Assembly (NCBI RefSeq): GCF_001570765.1
Contig: NZ_BCSH01000026.1
Span: 1-50,208 of the forward strand
DNA: 50,208 nucleotides
Direction: 5' to 3'
From: Nocardiopsis listeri NBRC 13360
Lineage (GTDB): Bacteria; Actinomycetota; Actinomycetes; Streptosporangiales; Streptosporangiaceae
Shown: positions 24,026 to 31,448 of the stretch, in pieces
Numbering within the stretch: position 1 is the first letter of the stretch
Layout: the number at the start of each line of letters is the position of its first letter
Position numbers and translations under genes: made by a program
The notes under the pieces: generated by a model
The model's database searches: none
Seen by the model: only the letters and a program-made list of their open reading frames with translations
What the model was told of the DNA's origin: nothing

Positions 24026-24069
24026 GTGGTGGGGATCTACAGGGGAAGCCCTCCCCGGACCCCCACCAC
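24026..24069 (+). promoter_or_regulatory. Inverted repeat between virB4-like and coiled-coil genes
   Basis: GTGGTGGGG (24026-24034) pairs with CCCCACCAC (24061-24069), and an inner GGGG/CCCC pair is nested within the loop. It starts 9 bp after the VirB4-like stop and ends just before the AAGGG ribosome site of the next gene. It may lower expression of the second gene by partial termination or by shielding its ribosome site. Confidence 0.45.
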
Positions 24070-24085
24070 TCACAAGGGATCGCCC

Positions 24086-25129
24086 ATGAGTGAGGACGTC
24101 AGCCGGCCCCGCCCCGTAGTCGACACCGCCCTGCCAGAGGACACCCGCGAGGACGCCCGCCGTTGGGCCACCACCGCCCCGCACCTCTCCACGGAACGGA
24201 GCGACGGACTCCTGCGGGGCGAACGCCTGCGCCAGGCCTGGGGCCGGCTCTTCTGGGTGGGCCTCACCCTCGCCATCGTCCTGGGATCGGCCGGTGGCTT
24301 CCCGGGCATGGTCATCGCCACCATCGGCCTGGTCGCCTACGTCACCGCGCTGGGACTGCGCTCCGACGCGGCCCGCTGGGTACAGGTCACCGGCGGACTG
24401 CTCGGCGCGGGAGCACTGGCCGTCACGCCCCTGTGGCTGTTCGGCGTCATGCCCATCGTGTCGCCCCTGCTCACCTCGGGAACACTGTTCGCGCTGCTCA
24501 CCGGCACCGTCACCGCCGACGTACTGACCTCCGGCCGAAGACGGCGACCACGGGCCGACCACCGGGACCGCGTCCTGCTCCCCGGGGACATCGGCACCGC
24601 CGACCACGGGCTGCTGGTGGACGTGCAGCACGCCATCGACCGGGTCGTCGACGCGCGGGTGGAACTGGCCGGCTCCGACGCCCTCGACACCGACCGCGGA
24701 CTCGCCGTGCTGCGTGAACAGGAGTGGCGCATCGCCTCCCTGCTCTCCAGACGACGGGAACTGCGGCGCGAGTACCTCCTGCGCCGGCGACACGCCACCA
24801 CCGACAGGGTCCGCCGGGTACTCCACGCACAACAGGAACACCTGGTCGCCACCGAGGAGCACATCCGCACCCGAGTCGAACAGATCGTCGAGTACGGGCA
24901 CCTGGTGGAGGCCGCGGTGGTGGCCCACCGGGAATGGGAACAGTGCGAGGAGGCCGTCACGGCGCTCGACGCCTACGCGGAGCTGAGGATCGAGGCGTCC
25001 CTGTTGGCGGAGGAGTCCCCCGAGGTCGCCGAACTCACCCGGACCACCGAGGCCGCCAGGAGGGTTCGGGACGAGAGCGCCGCCCGCGTGCACGCCGCCG
25101 CCATCGGGTTGAGCGACGTCTCCGCCTGA
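24086..25129 (+). CDS. Membrane protein with C-terminal coiled coil, linked to secretion genes
   Basis: The 347-aa protein has a cytoplasmic N-terminus of about 50 residues and three or four membrane spans (about 52-150). A long charged helical region follows (about 180-347), very rich in Arg, Glu and Leu with heptad character ('RIASLLSRRRELRREYLLRRR', 'VVAHREWEQCEEAVTALDA'). I do not recognise a family. The ATG at 24086 follows AAGGG at 8 nt. Its location directly after the VirB4-like gene suggests an accessory channel component, for example an inner-membrane anchor for the ATPase, but this is inference. Confidence 0.8.
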   Translation: MSEDVSRPRPVVDTALPEDTREDARRWATTAPHLSTERSDGLLRGERLRQAWGRLFWVGLTLAIVLGSAGGFPGMVIATIGLVAYVTALGLRSDAARWVQVTGGLLGAGALAVTPLWLFGVMPIVSPLLTSGTLFALLTGTVTADVLTSGRRRRPRADHRDRVLLPGDIGTADHGLLVDVQHAIDRVVDARVELAGSDALDTDRGLAVLREQEWRIASLLSRRRELRREYLLRRRHATTDRVRRVLHAQQEHLVATEEHIRTRVEQIVEYGHLVEAAVVAHREWEQCEEAVTALDAYAELRIEASLLAEESPEVAELTRTTEAARRVRDESAARVHAAAIGLSDVSA

Positions 25130-25246
25130 CCACGACGGCGCGTCCGAGGACCTTCGAGACCCTCCGTGGGGTCGAGGCCGAAATCGGTCGGTGGAGCTTC
25201 ACCTGTTCCCCGCACACGGGCCGCCCGGGTCTGGCACATTGTGCGA

Positions 25247-26542
25247 ATGAATGTTGAACGGGTGAGCGGCGACGACCCTCATGCCGCCCTCCGGGAGGAG
25301 ATGGCCGTCCGCGTGGCGACGGGCCGGCAGGGGTTCGGAGAGATCCTCACCGAGGTGTCCGACACGCTGGCGGAGAACGGCGGCCCCGACCCTCGTGTGG
25401 AGCATCCGGGTACGCCGGTACTGCGGGAGATCCTGGACCGGGCCTTCGCCCGACATCTGCGCCGGCAGCGCAAGTGGCCGGTACGCACCGAGGTGGACCG
25501 GCTCGAACGCGCGGGCCAGGCACTCGCCGCGATCGGCATCCCCTACTTCGAGGCGTTGGACTGTTGCGACGGCTGCCTCGCCGACAGCGGCGGCGAGGTC
25601 CACCTGTGGCGGCTCGTCGTCGCCCAGGACCCGAGGGCGCGCGCGGTCGTCTACTTCTTCGACACCGACATCGAACTGGCGTTCGCCGGCGAGGGCCTGT
25701 GGCTGACCTTCGATCCCGGCCAGGGGCGTCTCACCCACGCCGTCGCCAAGGAGATCCTGGAAGTACTCCAGGCCCACGGCCTGGACGCGATGTGGACGGA
25801 CGAGTCGGTCAACCGCATCCGGATCGACATGGAGTGGCGCTGTCGGCGGCTCGGTCAGTCGGCCGCCCACCCCGGCCCGGACGTGGACCGCGAACCCACC
25901 ATCGACGTGGTGCTCACCAGCCCCGTCGACAACAGGCTCACCTGGTGGGGCGAGGACCGGAACCGCCGCGTCCCGGTCCGCGAGTTCACCCGCCTGTTCC
26001 TGCCCTGGCTGCCCTCCGACATGTCCGTCACGGTCACCAGTCCGATCACCGGTGGAAGCATCACCCTGGACCGCGACTTCGACCGCATGCGCGTCGTGGG
26101 GTCCGAGCGCCGCCTGGACCGCCGCCACCTCGACGAGATCCTGGGACGCTGGGCGGTGGACGGGTCCTTGCCCGCCCGCGACGCGCGCCCCGACCCCACC
26201 GGATTCGTGGAGGTCGCCCACGACGACCCCCACCCCCTGGGCACCGCCTCGCGTGTGTCCGCCGTGCCCCTGGAGCTGGCCGAGGCCCGGTCGTTGCTCT
26301 ACCGGACCACCCCCAGCCTTGGGGCGTTCCTGGTCTTCCGGTCGTTCACGGGTGCCACGTTGCAGTTGCTGTGGCAGGACGAACACACCCTGTGGCTGGA
26401 GAACCCGGAACCGGACCGACGGATGTCGTACGGGTGTTTCGGCGACCTGGCGGACGCCGAGGACCTGGTGTGCCGGCTCGCCCTGGACGGTGACTCGGGC
26501 CTGCCGGAGAAGGAGGGCGTCCGCACCATCGCGTGGGAGTAG
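25247..26542 (+). CDS. DUF6891-like protein of unknown function
   Basis: The 431-aa protein begins 'ALREEMAVRVATGRQGFGEIL'. It has a middle domain with 'GIPYFEALDCCDGCLADSG', 'VVYFFDTDIELAFAGEGLWLTF' and a 'LDAMWTDESVNRIRI' segment, a pattern I associate with actinobacterial DUF6891 proteins. A second domain (about 305-431) contains 'FLVFRSFTGATLQLLWQDEHTLWLENPEP', resembling small beta-rich domains found in immunity-like proteins. The start codon at 25247 has no Shine-Dalgarno; CACATT at 25235-25240, inside the palindrome GCACATTGTGC, may be a -10 box, implying a leaderless mRNA. It follows the secretion genes by 117 bp and may be independent. Confidence 0.65.
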   Translation: MNVERVSGDDPHAALREEMAVRVATGRQGFGEILTEVSDTLAENGGPDPRVEHPGTPVLREILDRAFARHLRRQRKWPVRTEVDRLERAGQALAAIGIPYFEALDCCDGCLADSGGEVHLWRLVVAQDPRARAVVYFFDTDIELAFAGEGLWLTFDPGQGRLTHAVAKEILEVLQAHGLDAMWTDESVNRIRIDMEWRCRRLGQSAAHPGPDVDREPTIDVVLTSPVDNRLTWWGEDRNRRVPVREFTRLFLPWLPSDMSVTVTSPITGGSITLDRDFDRMRVVGSERRLDRRHLDEILGRWAVDGSLPARDARPDPTGFVEVAHDDPHPLGTASRVSAVPLELAEARSLLYRTTPSLGAFLVFRSFTGATLQLLWQDEHTLWLENPEPDRRMSYGCFGDLADAEDLVCRLALDGDSGLPEKEGVRTIAWE

Positions 26543-26619
26543 GCGGCGCCCGTGGGGGAGCGGCGGTCCGGCCGGACCCGAGGACCCTTCGAAGCGCGCC
26601 GTGGAGTACGGCTTCGACT

Positions 26620-28425
26620 TCACCGGAGGAAACGTCTCCCCACGTGCCCGTCCTCCACCCGTGTGGGTTTCCCTCGACCGAGGCGGAAGAAGGCACGGGA
26701 GGGCGCCGGTAGGAGCAGTAGCCCGCCGACCGTGCTCGTGTACAGCAGCGCCAACACGTAGAGCACGACGAGGTCGGGATCGTGGACGATCACCTCGAAC
26801 ATCCGGATGCCCAGGGACACCACCCCACAGGCCTGCCCGACCACCACCAGCGCGAACACCGACCGGAACCGGGTCGGCATCGCCAGCGCTCCGAGTGCCG
26901 ACAGTAACCCCCACGTGCCGAGGAACAGGGCCGTGCCCCACGACGGAGCGGCCGAGTTCGTCGAGCCGACGACGGTCACGATGGTGAAGACGAACAACAC
27001 CACCGCGTTGAGGCCGAGCATGCCCATGGCGGTGAGCACACCGGCGGGCTTCTCCGGTTCCACGGAGGTGAGGGTTCCGCTGGGTGTGTAGCCGGTGCCT
27101 TCGAGGAAGTTCCGAGCCGCCTCGGTGGTCGCACCGGCCTGTCGCGGGACCGGCGACGGGTGCCCGCTCCGGGCGTCGATCTGCTGCCGAGTCCGAGCCC
27201 GGGCGTGGACCAAGGGCTGTGGCCCACCTTGCCGAGGGACGGGGACGGGGACGGGGCCGCGCGGCACCGGGGTCGGTCCTCCCCAGACGGGCACGGGCTG
27301 ATTCCGTGCCGGAGAACCCTGCGCCGGGGTCCCCGGTCTCGGCTCACCCACCTTCCGGACTTCCGGCCCTGACGCGCCCCGCGCGGCGACGCCCCGCCCC
27401 GCCGTCCCCCGTGCCGGCCCTCGCGACAGCTCCTCCGCCGCCCCCACGTGCGGCTCCGTCCCGGCCTCGACCCTCAACGTCCGCGAAACCGCCACCGGCC
27501 CCACCTGTCCCACCATCGCCGCCGACTCGACGGTCGTCTCCTCCGGCAGCGCCGTCTTCCGGGTCCGCACGTCCCGCTGCGCGTTCCGCCGCTCCCGCTC
27601 CAGCAGCTCCAGTGCCTCCGACGGGCTGGGCCGGGCACCCGTCTCCCGGGTGAGCAGCGCCGAGATGAGCGCCTGCAACGCCGCCCCGCGCGGCGAGCCC
27701 GCAGCCTCGTTCCGGCTCAGGTGCGGCGGTACCGGGGCGGTCAGCACCGCGCTGATCATCCCCGTGACGCTGCCCCGCTTGAACGGCGAACGCCCCTCCA
27801 ACAACGAGTACAGGGTCACGCCCAGGCTCCACAGGTCCGATGCCGGCAGCGCGCGTTCGCCCTCGAACCGTTCCGGAGCCATGTACTCGGGCGAGCCGAT
27901 GTACACACCCGTCTGGGTGAGCGCGGCGCTGCCGTCGACGTTGGCGATCCCGAAGTCCATCAGGACGGTCCGGTCGTCCTCGGTGAGCATGATGTTGGCG
28001 GGCTTGACGTCCCGGTGGGTCACCCCGACCGCGTGCGCCGCCTTCAGCCCGCCCAGCAGCGCCCGGGCGGCCTCCTCCACCCGTTCCACCGGCATGGGCC
28101 CGTGCGTCTCGATGCGGTGGTGTAGGGAGGAGCCGCTGAGCAGCTCCATGACGATCCACGGGCTCCCGTCGTGTTCGAGGACGTCGTGGACGGTGACGAT
28201 GGCGCTGTGGTGGATCCGCGCGGTCGCCTGCGCCTCGCGCAGCGTCCGGGCGTGCGCTTCGTTCCGGTCCTCCTCGCTCATGCCGTCCGGCAGCAGGACC
28301 TCCTTGACCGCCACGTCCCGTTGCAGTATCGGGTCGAACGCGTGCCAGACCGTTCCCATCCCACCCGAACCCAGGCGCCCGCGAAGTTCGTAACGGCCGA
28401 CGGTGGCGTGTTCGGGGGTCCACAT
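26620..28425 (-). CDS. Membrane-bound Ser/Thr protein kinase
   Basis: The 601-aa protein has a complete Hanks-type kinase domain (about 10-275): glycine loop LGSGGMGTVW (19-28), Lys41 in AVKE, Glu64 in the C-helix, catalytic loop HRDVKPAN (137-144), DFG (157-159) and GSPEYMAPE (177-185). It is thus predicted active. A Pro/Arg/Gly-rich juxtamembrane linker (about 300-430) follows, and four membrane spans (about 447-585) close the protein with a short basic tail, so it lacks the PASTA or other extracellular sensor of PknB. The start at 28425 follows AGGA. It sits between the two secretion blocks but on the opposite strand. Substrates are unknown. Confidence 0.9.
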   Translation of the reverse strand: MWTPEHATVGRYELRGRLGSGGMGTVWHAFDPILQRDVAVKEVLLPDGMSEEDRNEAHARTLREAQATARIHHSAIVTVHDVLEHDGSPWIVMELLSGSSLHHRIETHGPMPVERVEEAARALLGGLKAAHAVGVTHRDVKPANIMLTEDDRTVLMDFGIANVDGSAALTQTGVYIGSPEYMAPERFEGERALPASDLWSLGVTLYSLLEGRSPFKRGSVTGMISAVLTAPVPPHLSRNEAAGSPRGAALQALISALLTRETGARPSPSEALELLERERRNAQRDVRTRKTALPEETTVESAAMVGQVGPVAVSRTLRVEAGTEPHVGAAEELSRGPARGTAGRGVAARGASGPEVRKVGEPRPGTPAQGSPARNQPVPVWGGPTPVPRGPVPVPVPRQGGPQPLVHARARTRQQIDARSGHPSPVPRQAGATTEAARNFLEGTGYTPSGTLTSVEPEKPAGVLTAMGMLGLNAVVLFVFTIVTVVGSTNSAAPSWGTALFLGTWGLLSALGALAMPTRFRSVFALVVVGQACGVVSLGIRMFEVIVHDPDLVVLYVLALLYTSTVGGLLLLPAPSRAFFRLGRGKPTRVEDGHVGRRFLR

Positions 28426-28834
28426 GGGGGAAGGTTTCCTTTCTTACGGTGCGGTTCGGAGTAACGATGTAGGGGAGGGGACGCCGTTTCAATGATCCAG
28501 TCGGAACCGAAACTCCACCGTAGACCGATGGGTCGATGAACACATTGGGGACCAAGGACGGTTGACCGTGATCGGTCAGCCGTGCGCGCCGGTGTTTCAA
28601 GCCTTCCCAGGGCTCGGGACGTGCCTCTACCTGCCCGATAGGTCAAGCGATTCGTTCCTTCGGCATCCTCGAATGCTTCTCCCGTACTCCTCTCGGACAA
28701 AGGTTGGAATACCTGACTTCCAGCCCGAATTTTCCTTCCTCCGCGTCCTCATTCGGCCACGAAGAGAGAGGAGGAATTCCCCCGATGACCCCGGGTTCCC
28801 GGGGTGCCCTGAGTTCACTCGAGTCGACCGAAGT
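28426..28834. other. Upstream region of the kinase gene
   Basis: These 409 bp hold the presumed kinase promoter on the minus strand. The frames present on either strand are short, have no ribosome sites and resemble no family. I see no strong terminator, repeat or RNA structure. Confidence 0.4.
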
Positions 28835-29077
28835 TCAGCCGAGTCCACTCACCAACACCGAATATTCCTTCTCCGTTACCGGGCGAATGCGTGCGGTGAG
28901 TTCGGTCAGCCATAGCGCCCGACCCCACCCCACGGAGGTCACCGGGAGCAGCAGGACGAGGATCACCGTGCCCCAACGGTTCCGGGACCTTTGGATCCCG
29001 CGGGTCCACAGCGGCACGGCGGCCAGGCGGAGCCGAGGGAACCCGAACCGCCCAGTCCACTCGGCCCGGCCGATCAC
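28835..29077 (-). CDS. Small membrane protein, translationally coupled
   Basis: An 80-aa frame begins at a GTG (29077-29075) that overlaps the TGA of the upstream gene (29076-29074) as GTGA, a classic coupling arrangement. The product is basic at the N-terminus (RGIQRSRNRW), with one good membrane span ('GTVILVLLLPVTSVGWGRALWL') and a charged tail. No homologous family is recognised. The coupling and the plausible span are the arguments that it is real; it could still be a chance frame. Confidence 0.5.
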   Translation of the reverse strand: MIGRAEWTGRFGFPRLRLAAVPLWTRGIQRSRNRWGTVILVLLLPVTSVGWGRALWLTELTARIRPVTEKEYSVLVSGLG

Positions 29078-30255
29078 CACGCCAGGTGGGCGGCCAGGGC
29101 CAGTCGGTGCACGGCCTCGGTGTCGCCCTGGTCCATCAGGTACAGCCCCTCGGCGTACTCCAGGAGTTCCCTCTCGGAGATGTCGTACCGCACCCGCCCC
29201 TGAAGAAAGCTTCGGCTCTGGTCGATCCCCGGTACCAGCACCACCATCCGGTCACTGTCGGGGATCTCCAGGTAGACGACGGTCGACGCGTCCACGGGTG
29301 CCGAGGGAGTCTCCAGGTTCAGTGCCACTCGAACCTCGCCTTCGCCCAACTCCGGCAACCGGGTCCTCGCCGGCGCACAGCCGGCCTCCTCGGGTTCCTC
29401 CCAACACTCGACCGCCTCGGGAACGAGTGGGACCGTGTGCACCTCCAGGATCGCCTCGGGCTCTCGGCGGTAGTGGACCTCGACCCGATCGTCGCCATCA
29501 CGGACGCCCACCCACCAGGGGGCCCAGGTCGTGTGGTCGAGTACCACCGGCGGGTCTTCGAGTTCGCTGATGACCGACACGTCCGCGGCCACATGGTCGG
29601 CGGTCTCCCGGGCAGCGCCCTCGTAGGCGAGCGACGACATGGGCACGGCCACCACGGACAGGGCCACGGCGGCCGCGCCGATCCCGTCCCACCCGGAACC
29701 GGTCGGCCCACCTCCGCCTCCGGCCCCTTCCCCGACGCGTCGCGCCCGCACCACGGCCAGGAACTCCATGACCACCAGGACGATCAGGACGGCGCCCACG
29801 AGCGAATAGGCCCACAGGAACCAGGGCGGATCCTCGGAACCCATGCCGACCGGATCGGGGGTGCGGAGCAGGCCCGCCTCGGACAGCAGCACCACCGCCT
29901 TCACCGGCAGCAGCGGCAGCGCCAACGCCACGTACAGCACCAGCACGATGCCCATGGGGCGCCGCCACCCGGAGCGCTTGAGCGCGTACCAGGCCACGGT
30001 GGCGATGACCACCAACGGGATCAGTACGGCGCAGCAGGTGAGCACGACCCCGATGACGCTGGCGGGCAAGAAGACGAACGCCATGATGGTCCCGACGATC
30101 ATGCCGATCGGCATCACCGTCACCGCGACCAGTGTGGGCAGGAGCAACACGGTGGTGACCAGGGCCGGTAGCCGCGTCCGCCAGAACGTCCGATCCGGCG
30201 AGGGCTTGGGTGGTTCCGCGCAGGGCTGGAGGGGATCGGGAGGAACGGGACTCAT
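29074..30255 (-). CDS. Multi-span membrane protein of unknown function
   Basis: The 393-aa product has an N-terminal Pro-rich cytoplasmic segment and about four membrane spans in the first half (about 35-150, 'VIGVVLTCCAVLIPLVVIATVAWYALK'). Another follows near 175 and one near 215. A soluble, acidic domain follows (about 235-393), with 'RVEVHYRREPEAILEVHTVPLVPE' and 'FLQGRVRYDISERELLEYAEGLYLMD', perhaps a lipoprotein-like or sensor domain outside the membrane. I do not recognise a family. The ATG at 30255 follows GGAG at 5 nt. It overlaps the small membrane gene at its 3' end and is 67 bp downstream of the 139-aa gene, so the three may be an operon. Confidence 0.75.
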   Translation of the reverse strand: MSPVPPDPLQPCAEPPKPSPDRTFWRTRLPALVTTVLLLPTLVAVTVMPIGMIVGTIMAFVFLPASVIGVVLTCCAVLIPLVVIATVAWYALKRSGWRRPMGIVLVLYVALALPLLPVKAVVLLSEAGLLRTPDPVGMGSEDPPWFLWAYSLVGAVLIVLVVMEFLAVVRARRVGEGAGGGGGPTGSGWDGIGAAAVALSVVAVPMSSLAYEGAARETADHVAADVSVISELEDPPVVLDHTTWAPWWVGVRDGDDRVEVHYRREPEAILEVHTVPLVPEAVECWEEPEEAGCAPARTRLPELGEGEVRVALNLETPSAPVDASTVVYLEIPDSDRMVVLVPGIDQSRSFLQGRVRYDISERELLEYAEGLYLMDQGDTEAVHRLALAAHLAW

Positions 30256-30322
30256 GACGCTCCGGGGGGAGGGGCAGGGGCGGCTCGTACGGTACTCGGA
30301 TCCAAGCGCTCGCGACCGTCCT

Positions 30323-30742
30323 TTAGCGGACCGGAGCGAAGTCGAGCAGGTACCCCTCCTCCTCGGAACCGTCGACCTTGGAGCGTCCCGTATGGAAGAC
30401 CCTGACCTGCACCGGCCCCTGGAAGGGCGCACCCCAAAGGACGTTGCTCCCAGGGGCGCCCTGGATCGCCAGGAACTGTGATCGGAAGGTCAACCGTGCG
30501 GTCCCCGCGTCCGTCATCGACGCGTCGCCGCCCTCTCCTGGAGCGTCGAAGAAACGAGCGGTCACCCGCACACGGCCCGCCCCTTCCGAACAGTGGATGT
30601 AGAGGTGGTCGCCCCTCTCGCTGATGACCGGCGAGATCTCCCGCCGGGGAACGCTCGGGTCCACGACCTCCTTGAAGTCGGCGATGCGGATCATGCCGTC
30701 GTCGACCGGAACGACGAGGGAGTTCCGTGCGATCTCCGCCAT
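30323..30742 (-). CDS. Small soluble protein of unknown function
   Basis: The 139-aa protein looks beta-rich: 'NSLVVPVDDGMIRIADF', 'DHLYIHCSEGAGRVRVTARFFDA', 'TARLTFRSQFLAIQG', 'PVQVRVFHTGRSKVDG'. There is no signal peptide or membrane span. AGGAG precedes the ATG by 8 nt, supporting the start. It heads an apparent operon with the two membrane proteins. No family is recognised; a small barrel such as a regulator or immunity-type protein would fit but cannot be shown. Confidence 0.7.
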   Translation of the reverse strand: MAEIARNSLVVPVDDGMIRIADFKEVVDPSVPRREISPVISERGDHLYIHCSEGAGRVRVTARFFDAPGEGGDASMTDAGTARLTFRSQFLAIQGAPGSNVLWGAPFQGPVQVRVFHTGRSKVDGSEEEGYLLDFAPVR

Positions 30743-31448
30743 TTGCGGCTCCTGTCACCTGTCGGAATGTGGGTGCCCCGCCCTCGCCCATGTGGTTCTC
30801 CACCCGGGACGCGTCACTCGGATGGTGAGCGTCGGACGGGACACGGGCGCCGGGGATAGAGGCGGGTCCGGTAGGACGGGCTTCGCGGCGTCGGGGTTCC
30901 CGGCGTGGTGAGCAGATGTGGTGGGGGAAGCGGGCGCGGGGGCCTGGGGCGGGGACGAAGGGAAAGGCCCGGACTCGGACAGGGAAGGTACCGGGACCGT
31001 TTCGGCCCAACGTCAATACACACTGCGGCTCCCACCGAAGCAGCTATAGGAACCCGGTCCCAGTCTGAAAGGTTGCCCTATGTCCGATTTTCGATACGAA
31101 AGGTGCTGTGACGCCGATCATAGTCTCCTCGTGGCCAGCAAATTGTGGCCTCGCGGTTATCGGGAGTTACGGGTGTCCGGTCGACGCCTTTACCTGCGGA
31201 AACGTCACTGAATCGGCGATTCGTCCCCCGGTGGTGGAGTGGTCCGGAGGTGTCGAGAAGAAAACGAGTCGCGTTGCAGCCAACCCCCGGCCCGGTGATG
31301 GCGCACCATAGAGGATGGGGTAAAGACATGCGGGGGCCTTGTTGTCGCGGACGGACCGCGTGCCGGGTGGCGCGTGGGAGTGTGTGCGGCGTGAGGCCTT
31401 CTGGTCTGCCATCATCCCGGACGAACACACGACGCAGGAGCTCAGCAG
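30743..31448. other. Long intergenic region before the VirB6-like gene
   Basis: These 706 bp separate the minus-strand trio from the second secretion block. They contain a G-rich run (30905-30960), CAGCTATAGGAACC at 31041-31054, which is a loose match to the recurring motif, and a full copy at 31304-31322. From there to the ATG at 31449 there are about 125 bp of probable leader. No coding region with plausible signals was found. Confidence 0.5.
31303..31327 (+). promoter_or_regulatory. CACYATAGGGAT promoter-like motif, copy 4
   Basis: GCACCATAGAGGATGGGGTA matches copy 1 over about 20 positions with one inserted base, including the unusual GGATGGGGTA part. Both copies precede the first gene of a secretion block, supporting joint control of the two halves. 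Sigma factor or regulator is unknown. Confidence 0.45.

Noticed and set aside
20537..25093. Very long minus-strand open frame opposite the HNH, VirB4-like and coiled-coil genes
   Set aside because: It is Gly/Val/Asp/Arg low-complexity antisense sequence caused by high third-position GC; it crosses intergenic regions and a terminator, while the plus strand has clear family motifs.
25235..25244. GCACATTGTGC as a specific regulator site
   Set aside because: Short palindrome that overlaps the likely -10 element of the DUF6891-like gene; too short to claim alone.
28562..28915. Plus-strand frame of 117 codons in the kinase upstream region
   Set aside because: No ribosome site, mixed composition, overlaps the end of the coupled small membrane gene on the other strand.
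30814..31111. Short frames in the 30.7-31.4 kb gap
   Set aside because: Pro/Arg-rich chance frames without start signals; no conserved pattern.
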